From assembly GCF_027912455.1 (NCBI RefSeq), contig NZ_CP115446.1, positions 372,001 through 436,000 of the forward strand: a DNA stretch of 64,000 nt, given 5' to 3'. The translations under genes and the position numbers were made by a program. The notes below the pieces were generated by a model. It made no database searches, was not told where the DNA came from, and was given only the letters and a program-made list of their open reading frames with translations. Source of the stretch: Aurantiacibacter sp. MUD61. Its GTDB lineage: Bacteria > Pseudomonadota > Alphaproteobacteria > Sphingomonadales > Sphingomonadaceae. Shown one piece after another: positions 44,536 through 53,024 of this stretch (positions are counted from its first letter, which is position 1; every line of letters begins with the position of its first letter).

Positions 44536-46028
44536 CCACTCCCGAAGGTAAGACAGCTTGTGTAATCGGCGCCGGTTTCGGCGGCATGGCGCTCGCCATT
44601 CGCCTGCAGAGCGCGGGCATCCAGACGACCGTAGTGGAAAGCCGCGACAAACCCGGTGGCCGCGCCTATTTCTGGGAAAAGGACGGCTACACTTTCGATG
44701 CCGGCCCGACCGTGGTGACCGACCCCGATTGCCTGCGCGAGCTTTGGGAGCTTTCCGGCCATGACATGGACGAAGATCTCGAGCTGATGCCGGTCACGCC
44801 GTTCTACCGGCTCAACTGGCCCGATGGCACCAATTTCGATTATTCGAACGAGGAAGAAAACCTGCGCAAGGAGATCGCCAAGCTCGATCCCGCTGACGTC
44901 GCTGGCTATGAAGAGTTTCTCAAATATTCCGCCGCTGTGCATGAGGAAGGCTATGTGAAGTTGGGGCACAAGCCGTTCCTCAACTTCCAGTCCATGCTGA
45001 AAGCCGCGCCCGCGCTGATGAAGCACCAGGCCTGGCGCAGCGTCTATTCGATCGTCAGCAAATACATCCGCAATGAAAAGCTGCGTGAGGCGCTGAGCTT
45101 CCACACGCTTCTGGTCGGCGGCAGCCCGTTCAAGACGAGCGGCATTTATGCGCTTATTCACAAGCTGGAAAAGGATGGCGGCGTGTGGTGGACGCGCGGC
45201 GGCACCAATCGCCTGATCGCCGGGATGGTCCGCCATTTCGAGCGGCTCGGCGGCACGATGCGCGTGGGTGACGGCGTGGAAGAGGTCGAAACCATGGGCG
45301 ACCGCGCGACGGGCGTTACGACCAAGAGCGGATGGTCAGGCAAATTCGATGCCGTCGCCAGCAATGCAGACATCGTCCATTCCTACAAGGATCTTCTCGG
45401 CAAGAGCCATCGCGGCAAATCCTATGGCAAGTCGCTGACTCGCAAGAGCTTTTCACCTTCACTGTTCGTGGTGCATTTCGGCGTCGAGGGCAGCTGGCCG
45501 GGCATCCCGCACCACATGATCCTGTTCGGTCCGCGCTACAAAGGGCTGGTCGACGATATCTATGCCAAGGGCGTGCTGCCGTCCGATTTCTCGATCTATC
45601 TGCACCACCCGACGGTGACCGATCCCAGCATGGCGCCGGAAGGCAAAAGCACGTTCTACGCTCTCGTTCCGGTATCCCACATGGGCAAGATGCCGGTAAA
45701 CTGGGACGAAGTCGGCCCGCAGCTGGAAAAGCGCGTGCTCGATGAAGTGGGCCGCCGCCTGATCCCGGACATCCATGATCGGATCACGCACAAATTCCAC
45801 TATGCCCCGAAGGATTTCTCGCAGGATCTGAACGCTCACCTCGGCAGCGCATTCAGCCTGGAGCCGGTGCTGTGGCAAAGCGCCTTCTTCCGCGGCCACA
45901 ACCGCGACGACAAGATCCACAATTTCTACCTCGTAGGCGCAGGCACCCATCCGGGCGCGGGTATCCCCGGCGTGGTCGGAAGTGCCAAGGCGACGGCTGG
46001 TCTGATGATCGAGGATTTGAGCGCATGA
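44532..46028 (+). CDS. crtI: Phytoene desaturase CrtI
   Basis: Introduces four double bonds into phytoene to make lycopene. 498 residues with the dinucleotide motif CVIGAGFGGMALAIRLQSAG at the N-terminus, ESRDKPGGRAYFWEKDGYTF, GPTVVTDP, then ALSFHTLLVGGSPF and the C-terminal LVGAGTHPGAGIPGVVGSAK typical of bacterial CrtI. It is membrane-associated through FAD. Overlaps of four bases (ATGA) with crtY upstream and with the LOG gene downstream (46025-46028) give full translational coupling. Confidence 0.97.
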   Translation: MTTPEGKTACVIGAGFGGMALAIRLQSAGIQTTVVESRDKPGGRAYFWEKDGYTFDAGPTVVTDPDCLRELWELSGHDMDEDLELMPVTPFYRLNWPDGTNFDYSNEEENLRKEIAKLDPADVAGYEEFLKYSAAVHEEGYVKLGHKPFLNFQSMLKAAPALMKHQAWRSVYSIVSKYIRNEKLREALSFHTLLVGGSPFKTSGIYALIHKLEKDGGVWWTRGGTNRLIAGMVRHFERLGGTMRVGDGVEEVETMGDRATGVTTKSGWSGKFDAVASNADIVHSYKDLLGKSHRGKSYGKSLTRKSFSPSLFVVHFGVEGSWPGIPHHMILFGPRYKGLVDDIYAKGVLPSDFSIYLHHPTVTDPSMAPEGKSTFYALVPVSHMGKMPVNWDEVGPQLEKRVLDEVGRRLIPDIHDRITHKFHYAPKDFSQDLNAHLGSAFSLEPVLWQSAFFRGHNRDDKIHNFYLVGAGTHPGAGIPGVVGSAKATAGLMIEDLSA

Positions 46029-46606
46029 ACCGCATCGCCGTCTACTGCGGCTCCGCCACGCCCGAAGATCCACGCTATATGGAGCTCGCCGCGGACGTCG
46101 GCCGCACGCTCGCCAAGCGCGGGATCGGCGTTGTTTATGGCGGCGGCAAAGCGGGCCTGATGGGAGCTGTCGCCTATGCCGCGCTGGAGGAAGGCGGGGA
46201 AGTGATCGGCATCATCCCGCAGGCCTTGAAGGACATGGAAGTCGCCAATCTCGACTGCACCGAGCTACACGTCGTGGACACGATGCACCAGCGCAAGCAG
46301 TACTTCACCGATCTGTCGGATGGGTTCGTCACCCTGCCCGGCGGTGTCGGCACGATGGACGAGCTGTGGGAAGCGATCAGCTGGGCACAGCTGGGCTATC
46401 ACCAGAGCCCAGTCGGTCTCCTCAACGCATTCGGCTTTTACGATGGCCTGGTCGAATTCAATGCGCATATGGCGAAGGTTGGCTTTGTACGGCCGATGCA
46501 TCAGGGCATTATGCAGGTGTCCGACACGCTCGAAGGATTGCTCGCCAAGATGGAAGCCTATGAACCGATCAAAACCATTGTGCAGATGAAAGTCGACGAT
46601 CTGTGA
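46025..46606 (+). CDS. LOG family protein (TIGR00730 Rossmann-fold; cytokinin riboside phosphate hydrolase type)
   Basis: 193 residues. The family motifs are intact: IAVYCGSATPEDPRY, GIGVVYGGGKAGLMGAVA, then FTDLSDGFVTLPGGVGTMDE (PGGxGTxxE) and EAISWAQLGYHQSPVGLLN. In plants and some bacteria LOG enzymes release cytokinins from nucleotide precursors, and other bacterial members hydrolyse nucleoside monophosphates such as AMP. Its location between crtI and crtB, overlapping both (ATGA and GTGA), is unusual and hints at a role tied to isoprenoid or pigment synthesis, which is unproven. Confidence 0.93.
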   Translation: MNRIAVYCGSATPEDPRYMELAADVGRTLAKRGIGVVYGGGKAGLMGAVAYAALEEGGEVIGIIPQALKDMEVANLDCTELHVVDTMHQRKQYFTDLSDGFVTLPGGVGTMDELWEAISWAQLGYHQSPVGLLNAFGFYDGLVEFNAHMAKVGFVRPMHQGIMQVSDTLEGLLAKMEAYEPIKTIVQMKVDDL

Positions 46607-47688
46607 AACGTATCAAGCCGCGTCCCCTCGTTCCGAGCCAGATCCTGCGCTCCACCCCGAAGCAGGTGGGCGGCGGCAGGCCGCGCGCGGCTTTGGTGCG
46701 GCGGGCGCGCGAAAGCATCAGGCAGGGATCGAAAAGCTTTTCTGTCGCCTCCATGCTGTTCGACAGGGACACGCGTGAGCGGGCGCATCTGCTCTACGCC
46801 TGGTGTCGCCGCTGCGATGATATTGCCGATGGGCAGGATCATGGCGGCGAGCTGAAACTTGACGAGGCTTCCGCGAGAGACCGGGTGGAAGCGATCCGTA
46901 TCCTCACCCACCGCGCGCTCGATGGTCAGCCGACCGCCGATGTCGCTTTCGATGCGCTCGGCCTTGTGGCTGCCGAAACCGGCCTCACCCGCGAAATGTG
47001 CGACGATGTGATCGAAGGCTTCATGCTCGATGCCGAAGGCTGGCGACCGCGCACCGAAGCCGATCTGATGCGCTATTGCTTCCACGTCGCGGGGGCTGTC
47101 GGCGTTATGATGGCCCGCGTCATGGGAGTGCCGGCCGATGAGACGGAGACGCTGGACCGCGCCTGCGACCTCGGCCTTGCATTCCAGCTCAACAATATTG
47201 CGCGCGATATCTGGGAAGATGACGCGGCGGGCCGCTGCTACATTCCTGAGGAATGGCTGGTGGAAATGGATATTCCCCCTGGCCAGCACATGAAGCCGCA
47301 ATATCGCGAGCAGCTGGTGACCCTGGCCCGACGGATGACGGACATGGCCGCACGGCACGATGCCGCAGCCCGTGTCGGCGCGATGCGGCTGCGTTTCCGC
47401 CAGCGCTGGGCCATTCTTTCAGCCGCCAATATCTATGGCGAGATTGGCCGCGAAGTCTCCGCGCGCAAAGGCGCTGCGTGGGACAGCCGTGTCTACACGA
47501 CGCTTCCGGTCAAGCTGGGGCTGGTTGGCGCCGCTCTTAAGGAGGCGATCTCCGGCTCCTACCCGCCCGACGAAATGCCCAAATGGACACGCGGCGAACT
47601 GATGATGTTGGCGCGCATGGACGGGCCCATTCCCGATGCGGCGATGGAACCGCTGCCGGACGAGGACATTCGCCGCTTGGAGGACTAG
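46603..47688 (+). CDS. crtB: Phytoene synthase CrtB
   Basis: Condenses two geranylgeranyl diphosphates into phytoene. 361 residues from a GTG at 46603 overlapping the LOG stop (GTGA). Prenyl-binding motifs are present: RQGSKSFSVASMLFD, YAWCRRCDDIADGQ (first Asp-rich), GLAFQLNNIARDIWEDDAAG (second Asp-rich, DxxxD). An N-terminal basic stretch of about 25 residues precedes the conserved part. It is the last of the four coupled genes; 72 bases separate it from the next exported protein. Confidence 0.95.
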   Translation: MKRIKPRPLVPSQILRSTPKQVGGGRPRAALVRRARESIRQGSKSFSVASMLFDRDTRERAHLLYAWCRRCDDIADGQDHGGELKLDEASARDRVEAIRILTHRALDGQPTADVAFDALGLVAAETGLTREMCDDVIEGFMLDAEGWRPRTEADLMRYCFHVAGAVGVMMARVMGVPADETETLDRACDLGLAFQLNNIARDIWEDDAAGRCYIPEEWLVEMDIPPGQHMKPQYREQLVTLARRMTDMAARHDAAARVGAMRLRFRQRWAILSAANIYGEIGREVSARKGAAWDSRVYTTLPVKLGLVGAALKEAISGSYPPDEMPKWTRGELMMLARMDGPIPDAAMEPLPDEDIRRLED

Positions 47689-47760
47689 TCTTTCGCGGCA
47701 GCAGGCGGTTGCATTTGCAACTACGTGCAGGCATTCCGACCGGGTTCGAGGAGAGGCCCT

Positions 47761-48228
47761 ATGCGTAAATTACTGTCCGCTCTGATTGCCGCGCTGGCGA
47801 TCACGCTGTCCGCCCCTGCATTGGCGCAGGAACAGCACCATGCCGAGGGGCCGATCCAGACAGTCGTCGCATTCATGAACGCTTTCGATGCCAAAGACGA
47901 AACGGCGATGGCCGAGCTGCTGGTCGATCAGGCGCCGGTTCTGTTCATCGAAGAGCGTGAGAACGATGACCGGGTCGGCGTGGTCCCGATGAGCGCGCTG
48001 GTGCAGAGCATCGCCGCCAACCCTGTGCCTCTGCAAGAACCGATCTGGAACCTGCGCGGCTTCGAAGATGGGCCAGTCGCTGTCGTGACCGCCAATTTCG
48101 AATTCCTCATCGATGGCAATCGCAGCCATTGCGGCGTCAATATCTTCACCCTGATGCGGGTGGAGGGCGAATGGAAAATCGCCACCGTCACCTATTCCCA
48201 CATCACCGAGGGCTGCTCAGAAAACTGA
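47761..48228 (+). CDS. Exported NTF2-like (SnoaL) protein
   Basis: 155 residues from the ATG at 47761: signal peptide MRKLLSALIAALAITLS cut after ALA, then an NTF2-type fold (IQTVVAFMNAFDAKDETAMA, VAVVTANFEFLIDGNRSHC, IFTLMRVEGEWKIATVTYS). Two Cys residues lie at GNRSHCGVN and EGCSEN. The ligand is unknown. The stop and the next start share TGATG (48226-48230), so this and the following gene are coupled. Confidence 0.74.
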   Translation: MRKLLSALIAALAITLSAPALAQEQHHAEGPIQTVVAFMNAFDAKDETAMAELLVDQAPVLFIEERENDDRVGVVPMSALVQSIAANPVPLQEPIWNLRGFEDGPVAVVTANFEFLIDGNRSHCGVNIFTLMRVEGEWKIATVTYSHITEGCSEN

Positions 48229-48629
48229 TGCACTTGGAAACCGATCTTGCGAACATCGATGATGTGACACATGACCAGCTTCGCGCGGAACTCGCGCGGC
48301 TTGGCGATGGCACCGACCGTGCAATCCTGAGCATTGATGGCAGCACATATATCCAGACTGCCGTCTTCGGTAACGGGCTCGTCGTGGAAAAGCGCGAAGG
48401 CGGGGGCGAGGAGACGCATTTCCACGCAGTCCCGCGTCACCCGGAGCTGCCGCCAGCAAAGCCCAAGCCGAAAAGGTCGTGGTGGGAAAAGCTGTTTACC
48501 CATGACCCGGACCTGACCTCCGAATGCGCTTTCACGCTGGATGAAGTTCAGCAGATTTTTGCCGATTATCTGGCAGGTCGAACCAGCGACCTGCCCAAGC
48601 AATGGGACCAGGGTTACTGTGATCGCTAA
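48228..48629 (+). CDS. Soluble protein, function unknown, before the carboxylase gene
   Basis: 133 residues starting MHLETDLANIDDVTHDQLRA. The N-terminal half has a strand-rich part (AILSIDGSTYIQTAVFGNG, VVEKREGGGEETHFHAVPR), the second a Pro/Lys spacer with KPKPKRSWWEKLFTHDP and the helix TLDEVQQIFADYLAG. It is not a recognised family. It overlaps the upstream gene by one base and the start of the carboxylase gene by 11 bases, so the three genes are one transcription unit. Confidence 0.66.
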   Translation: MHLETDLANIDDVTHDQLRAELARLGDGTDRAILSIDGSTYIQTAVFGNGLVVEKREGGGEETHFHAVPRHPELPPAKPKPKRSWWEKLFTHDPDLTSECAFTLDEVQQIFADYLAGRTSDLPKQWDQGYCDR

Positions 48630-50559
48630 ACTCCTCATCGCCAATCGCGGCGAAATTGCCTGCCGGATCATGCGCACCGCGCGTGAAATGGGCGTGGCGA
48701 CGGTTGCCGTCTATTCGGATGCCGATGCGAAGGCGCTGCACGTGCGCATGGCGGATGCGGCTGTCCACATCGGCCCCTCGCCTGCTGCGGAGAGCTATCT
48801 GGTCGGCGAGAAGATTATCGCCGCGGCCAAGGAGACAGGCGCGGAGGCCATCCATCCGGGTTATGGCTTCCTGTCTGAGAATGCCGGGTTTGCGCAGGCG
48901 GTGATCGATGCCGGACTGATCTGGGTCGGTCCCAAACCCTCCAGTATCGACGCGATGGGCCTGAAGGATGCCGCGAAAACGCTGATGCAGGAAGCGGGCG
49001 TGCCCGTCACCCCCGGCTATCTCGGCGAGGACCAGTCGGTCGAACGGCTCAAGAAAGAGGCCGATGCCATCGGCTATCCGGTGCTGATCAAGGCGGTCGC
49101 GGGCGGCGGCGGCAAGGGCATGCGCAAGGTCGATAGCCCTGAGAATTTCGAAGCCGATCTCGAAAGCTGCCGGCGCGAAGCCAAGGCGAGCTTTTCCAAC
49201 GACGAAGTTTTGCTGGAAAAGTGGATCACCTCGCCCCGCCATATCGAGGTGCAGGTGTTCGGCGACAGCCACGGCAATGTCGTCCACCTGTTCGAACGCG
49301 ACTGCTCGCTCCAGCGCCGCCACCAGAAGGTGATCGAGGAAGCACCCGCTCCGGGCATGGATGAGGCAACCCGCGCAGAGATCTGCGCCGCCGCCGTACG
49401 CGCCGCCAAGGCGGTCGATTACGAGGGCGCGGGAACGATCGAGTTCATCGCCGACGCCAGCGAAGGCCTGCGCGCCGACCGCATTTTCTTCATGGAGATG
49501 AACACCCGCCTGCAGGTCGAGCATCCGGTGACCGAGGAGATCACCGGCGTGGATCTCGTCGAATGGCAACTACGCGTGGCAAGCGGCGAAGAGATTCCGC
49601 TGAAGCAGGAGGAGCTCAGCATCGATGGCTGGGCGATTGAAGCGCGGCTTTATGCTGAAGATCCCGCGAAGGGGTTTTTGCCGAGCACGGGGCCACTCAC
49701 TTACTTTCGCCTCCCCTATTTGAGCCGTCGATCGAAGCAGAGGCGAAATGAGACCGGTGTCGAGCAGGGCGGCGAAATATCTCCGTATTATGACCCGATG
49801 ATCGCCAAGCTCGTAACCCATGCCGAAAGCCGAGAAGCCGCGATCAATGATCTCCAAGAGATGACCGGCGATGTCATTTGCTGGCCGGTCAAATGCAATG
49901 CAGGCTTTCTAAACCTGTTGCTGGATGACGAAGACTTTCGTTCCGGCACAATGGACACCGGTCTCATTGCGGCAAAGTTGGATCAGTTCATCCCAGACGA
50001 AGAACCCTCCGAGCGCGTCCTCCAATCCGTCGCCCATTTGGTGATTGACAGGGCTAGAGGAGGTCGACCGGGAGACATTCGCCAAACCTATCTCGAGAAC
50101 GATCTTGGTCCTTGGGGGAATCTCGGTTTTCGGCTTAATCGAGAAGCTAGACAAATCGTTGTCCAACTGAACGACGGCGCGTCCACACACGAAGTTGTTT
50201 TTGCCGAGATCGACATCGACTCCGCAGCATGGGTCGAGAGGACATCTGACGGATATCTCGTCGATGAAGATGGTCAAACCTTTATGCTAACCGAAGCCCG
50301 CCACGAAGCAGGCGGCCCCGGAGCCGCCGCCGATGGCGACATCCTCGCGCCCATGCCGGGCAAGGTCATCGCGGTCGATGTGGCGGAGGGTGATGCGGTC
50401 ACTGCGGGCCAGCGGCTGATGGTGCTCGAAGCGATGAAGATGGAACACGCGCTCACCGCACCTTTCGATGGCGTGGTGGCGGAGCTTTCAGCCAGCCAGG
50501 GCGCGCAAGTGCAGGTAGAGGCGCTGCTGGCGAAGGTTGAGGCTGCCGCCACGGATTGA
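48619..50559 (+). CDS. Biotin-dependent acyl-CoA carboxylase alpha subunit (biotin carboxylase plus carrier)
   Basis: 646 residues from a GTG at 48619. It carries the biotin carboxylase domain (LLIANRGEIACRIMRTAREM, VLIKAVAGGGGKGMRKV, FEMN-type active region with EMNTRLQVEHPVTEEITG) and a C-terminal biotinyl domain with LEAMKMEHALTAPFDG. In sphingomonads such subunits belong to propionyl-, acetyl- or methylcrotonyl-CoA carboxylases; the partner beta subunit is not in the window. The stretch from about residue 360 to 555 has shifted composition and an inserted YLSRRSKQRRNE segment. It is coupled to the preceding small gene by an 11-base overlap. Confidence 0.93.
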   Translation: MIAKLLIANRGEIACRIMRTAREMGVATVAVYSDADAKALHVRMADAAVHIGPSPAAESYLVGEKIIAAAKETGAEAIHPGYGFLSENAGFAQAVIDAGLIWVGPKPSSIDAMGLKDAAKTLMQEAGVPVTPGYLGEDQSVERLKKEADAIGYPVLIKAVAGGGGKGMRKVDSPENFEADLESCRREAKASFSNDEVLLEKWITSPRHIEVQVFGDSHGNVVHLFERDCSLQRRHQKVIEEAPAPGMDEATRAEICAAAVRAAKAVDYEGAGTIEFIADASEGLRADRIFFMEMNTRLQVEHPVTEEITGVDLVEWQLRVASGEEIPLKQEELSIDGWAIEARLYAEDPAKGFLPSTGPLTYFRLPYLSRRSKQRRNETGVEQGGEISPYYDPMIAKLVTHAESREAAINDLQEMTGDVICWPVKCNAGFLNLLLDDEDFRSGTMDTGLIAAKLDQFIPDEEPSERVLQSVAHLVIDRARGGRPGDIRQTYLENDLGPWGNLGFRLNREARQIVVQLNDGASTHEVVFAEIDIDSAAWVERTSDGYLVDEDGQTFMLTEARHEAGGPGAAADGDILAPMPGKVIAVDVAEGDAVTAGQRLMVLEAMKMEHALTAPFDGVVAELSASQGAQVQVEALLAKVEAAATD

Positions 50560-50563
50560 AAAT

Positions 50564-50639
50564 CCGTTCGTGCTGAGCTTGTCGAAGTAAGATGTCGTAA
50601 TTCAGCGCAGTCGCCCTTCGACAGGCTCAGGACGAACGG
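50564..50639. repeat. Sphingomonad-type palindromic intergenic element
   Basis: An imperfect inverted repeat: the left arm GTTCGTGCTGAGCTTGTCGA (50566 on) pairs with the right arm CTTCGACAGGCTCAGGACGA (50616 on) with two mismatches over 22 bases, plus two more flanking pairs. The central 28 bases are unrelated. Elements with this core are dispersed in many sphingomonad genomes (recognised from memory). It lies between the carboxylase and aldo/keto reductase genes. Confidence 0.72.
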
Positions 50640-50652
50640 GTATGTGGCGCAC

Positions 50653-51555
50653 ATGACCAGCCTCCCCGCCCCCTACCGCCGCACCGTCAACGATTCCGGC
50701 ATCTCCGTCAGCCCCATTGCTTGGGGCATGTGGCGCAGTCATGGCTCAGTCGACGAAGTTGCAACGCTGCTGAACACCGCGCTCGAAGCCGGGATCGACT
50801 TTATCGACACTGCCGATATCTACGGCTTCGACGGCGAAAATGGCTTTGGCGATGTTGAGGCGAAACTTGGCGAAGTTTTCAGCGCCGATCCTTCGCTCCG
50901 CCAGCGCATCACGCTCGTCACCAAGGGCGGGATCATGCCGCCGCTGCCATATGACCAGTCGCGCGAATATATGCAGTCTGCGCTGGAAAAGTCGCTCAGC
51001 CGGCTCGGCACCGATATGATCGATCTCTATCTGATCCATCGCCCCGATATCCTCACTCACCCACAGGATCTGGCGCGCTTTCTCGATGACGCGGTGGCGA
51101 GCGGCAAGGTGCGCGCGATTGGCGTGTCGAACTTCACCACTGCGCAGATCGAGGCGCTCAGCGGATTTCTCGACACCCCGCTCAGCGCGACCCAGCCCGA
51201 AATCAGCCCGCTGCGGATCGAGCCGTTCGACAATGGCGAGATGGATCAGGCCATGCGGCTGGGCCTCACACCGATGGCGTGGAGCCCGCTTGGTGGTGGC
51301 CGCCTGATGCGTCCCGAAAGCGAGCGTGATCGCCGCGTTGCGCGCGTCTTGGGAGAAGTGGCGGAAGAGCTGGGTGTCGACCGGGCCGTCGCTGCCTACA
51401 GCTGGCTCATGGCGCATCCGGCAGGCATCGTGCCGATCGTCGGATCGCAAAAACGCGAGCGGATCACTGAAGCCGCGCAGGCGATGCAGGTCAGCTGGTC
51501 GCGCGAGCAGTGGTACAAGGTCTTCACCGCCGCCAGAGGCGCATCGCTCCCCTAA
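50653..51555 (+). CDS. Aldo/keto reductase
   Basis: 300 residues from the ATG at 50653. NADPH-dependent carbonyl reductase family with the (beta/alpha)8 fold. The catalytic tetrad is present: Asp52 and Tyr57 (FIDTADIYGF), Lys91 (LVTKGG) and His129 (LYLIHRPD). Cofactor motifs are VRAIGVSNFT and IVPIVGSQKRERI. The substrate is not predictable. A palindromic element lies just upstream. Its stop shares four bases with the convergent glpD stop (51552-51555). Confidence 0.93.
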   Translation: MTSLPAPYRRTVNDSGISVSPIAWGMWRSHGSVDEVATLLNTALEAGIDFIDTADIYGFDGENGFGDVEAKLGEVFSADPSLRQRITLVTKGGIMPPLPYDQSREYMQSALEKSLSRLGTDMIDLYLIHRPDILTHPQDLARFLDDAVASGKVRAIGVSNFTTAQIEALSGFLDTPLSATQPEISPLRIEPFDNGEMDQAMRLGLTPMAWSPLGGGRLMRPESERDRRVARVLGEVAEELGVDRAVAAYSWLMAHPAGIVPIVGSQKRERITEAAQAMQVSWSREQWYKVFTAARGASLP

Positions 51556-53024
51556 CCACCCATAAATTCGCGCAAACTCGCCTGCTCGGCCTCGCTCATG
51601 TGCACGCCCTGCTTGGTGCGCCGCCAAAGCACATCATCGGCCGTCTGCGCCCATTCCACGCGGCGCAAGTAATCGACTTCCGCTTCGCTCAGCCCCGCGC
51701 CGAAATTGCGACCCAGATCGTCCCAGCTCTTCGCTTCCCCCAGCCAGTCGCCCGCGCGCGTGCCGTAGGCGCGGCCGATGCGGACCACGTCGGTCTCCGA
51801 CAGGAAGGGGTAATCCTCGCGCAGGACGTCGAACAGGATGGGCTGCGCGGTGTATTTGAACTCGCCGCCGGGCAGCGGTTCCTTGCCCGTCCAGCTTTCG
51901 CCTTTGAGCACCGGCAGCCGTTCTGCGAGCTTGTCCACCGCGTCCTCTGCGACGTGGCGATAGGAGGTGATCTTGCCGCCATAAATGCCAAGGATCGGCG
52001 CACCGCGAGATGGGTCCGACAGGGCGATCTTGTAGCCGCGCGTGGCCGCTTCGGGGCGACCCGATCCGTCATCAACCAGCGCGCGCACTCCGGCATAGGT
52101 GTGCACCACGTCATCAGGCGTCACATCCTGTTCGAAATAGCGGTTGGCGGCATCGCAGAGATAGCGCATTTCTTCATCGCTCGCCTGCACATCATCGAGA
52201 GACCCGGCGTGATCGGCATCGGTCGTGCCGATCAGGGTGAAGTCATTCTCCCATGGAATGGCGAAGCAGATGCGCGTGTCGGGCTGCTGAAGAATGTAGG
52301 CGCGGTCATGGTCGAACAGCTTGGGCACGACGATATGCGATCCGCGCACGCGGCGAATGCCGTAGGCGGGTTGCTCACCCACCAGCCGCGCAAGATCGTC
52401 CGCCTCCGGCCCAGCCGCATTGACGATGGCGCGCGCCTGGAACGTTTCGCCGCCCGCTTCGACGTGCCAGATGTCTCCGTCTCTCCGGGCGGAGGTGACC
52501 AGCGTGCGGGTGCGGATTTCCGCTCCGCGCTCTGCCGCATCGAGCGCGTTCAGGACGACCAGCCGCGCATCGTCCACCCAACCGTCCGAATATTCGAAAC
52601 CACGCTTGTAGCGTTTCTCCAGCGGAGCGCCTGCGGCATGCTTTTTCAGATTGACGCTGCTGGTGTTTTTCAGCCGCCCCTTGCCGCCGATATGATCGTA
52701 GAGAAACAGCCCTGCCCGCAGCATCCATCTGGGGCGCATCCCGTCCGTCACCGGTAGGATGAAGCGCATGGGCCAGACGATATGCGGCGCGATCTGCCAT
52801 ACGGTTTCGCGTTCGCCCAATGCCTCGCGCACCAGTGCGAATTCGTAATATTCGAGATAACGCAGGCCGCCGTGCACCAGCTTGGTCGATTTGCTCGACG
52901 TGCCGCTCGCCAGATCGCCCTTTTCAAGCAGCAGGACCTTCGCGCCGCGCCCCGCCGCATCTCGCGCGACACCAGCGCCATTTACGCCGCCACCGATGAT
53001 TATCAGGTCAAAAATTTCGCTCAT
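51552..53024 (-). CDS. glpD: Aerobic glycerol-3-phosphate dehydrogenase GlpD
   Basis: Membrane-associated flavoenzyme oxidising glycerol-3-phosphate to dihydroxyacetone phosphate and feeding the respiratory chain. 490 residues with N-terminal FAD motif LIIIGGGVNGAGVARDAAGR, GTSSKSTKLVHGGLRYLEYY, VNAAGPEADDLARL and the C-terminal helical domain (SEADVDYLRRVEWAQ-type sequence near 430-490). Its ATG overlaps the exporter's stop as ATGA (53021-53024), so glpD is translated with the upstream transporter gene. Confidence 0.96.
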   Translation of the reverse strand: MSEIFDLIIIGGGVNGAGVARDAAGRGAKVLLLEKGDLASGTSSKSTKLVHGGLRYLEYYEFALVREALGERETVWQIAPHIVWPMRFILPVTDGMRPRWMLRAGLFLYDHIGGKGRLKNTSSVNLKKHAAGAPLEKRYKRGFEYSDGWVDDARLVVLNALDAAERGAEIRTRTLVTSARRDGDIWHVEAGGETFQARAIVNAAGPEADDLARLVGEQPAYGIRRVRGSHIVVPKLFDHDRAYILQQPDTRICFAIPWENDFTLIGTTDADHAGSLDDVQASDEEMRYLCDAANRYFEQDVTPDDVVHTYAGVRALVDDGSGRPEAATRGYKIALSDPSRGAPILGIYGGKITSYRHVAEDAVDKLAERLPVLKGESWTGKEPLPGGEFKYTAQPILFDVLREDYPFLSETDVVRIGRAYGTRAGDWLGEAKSWDDLGRNFGAGLSEAEVDYLRRVEWAQTADDVLWRRTKQGVHMSEAEQASLREFMGG

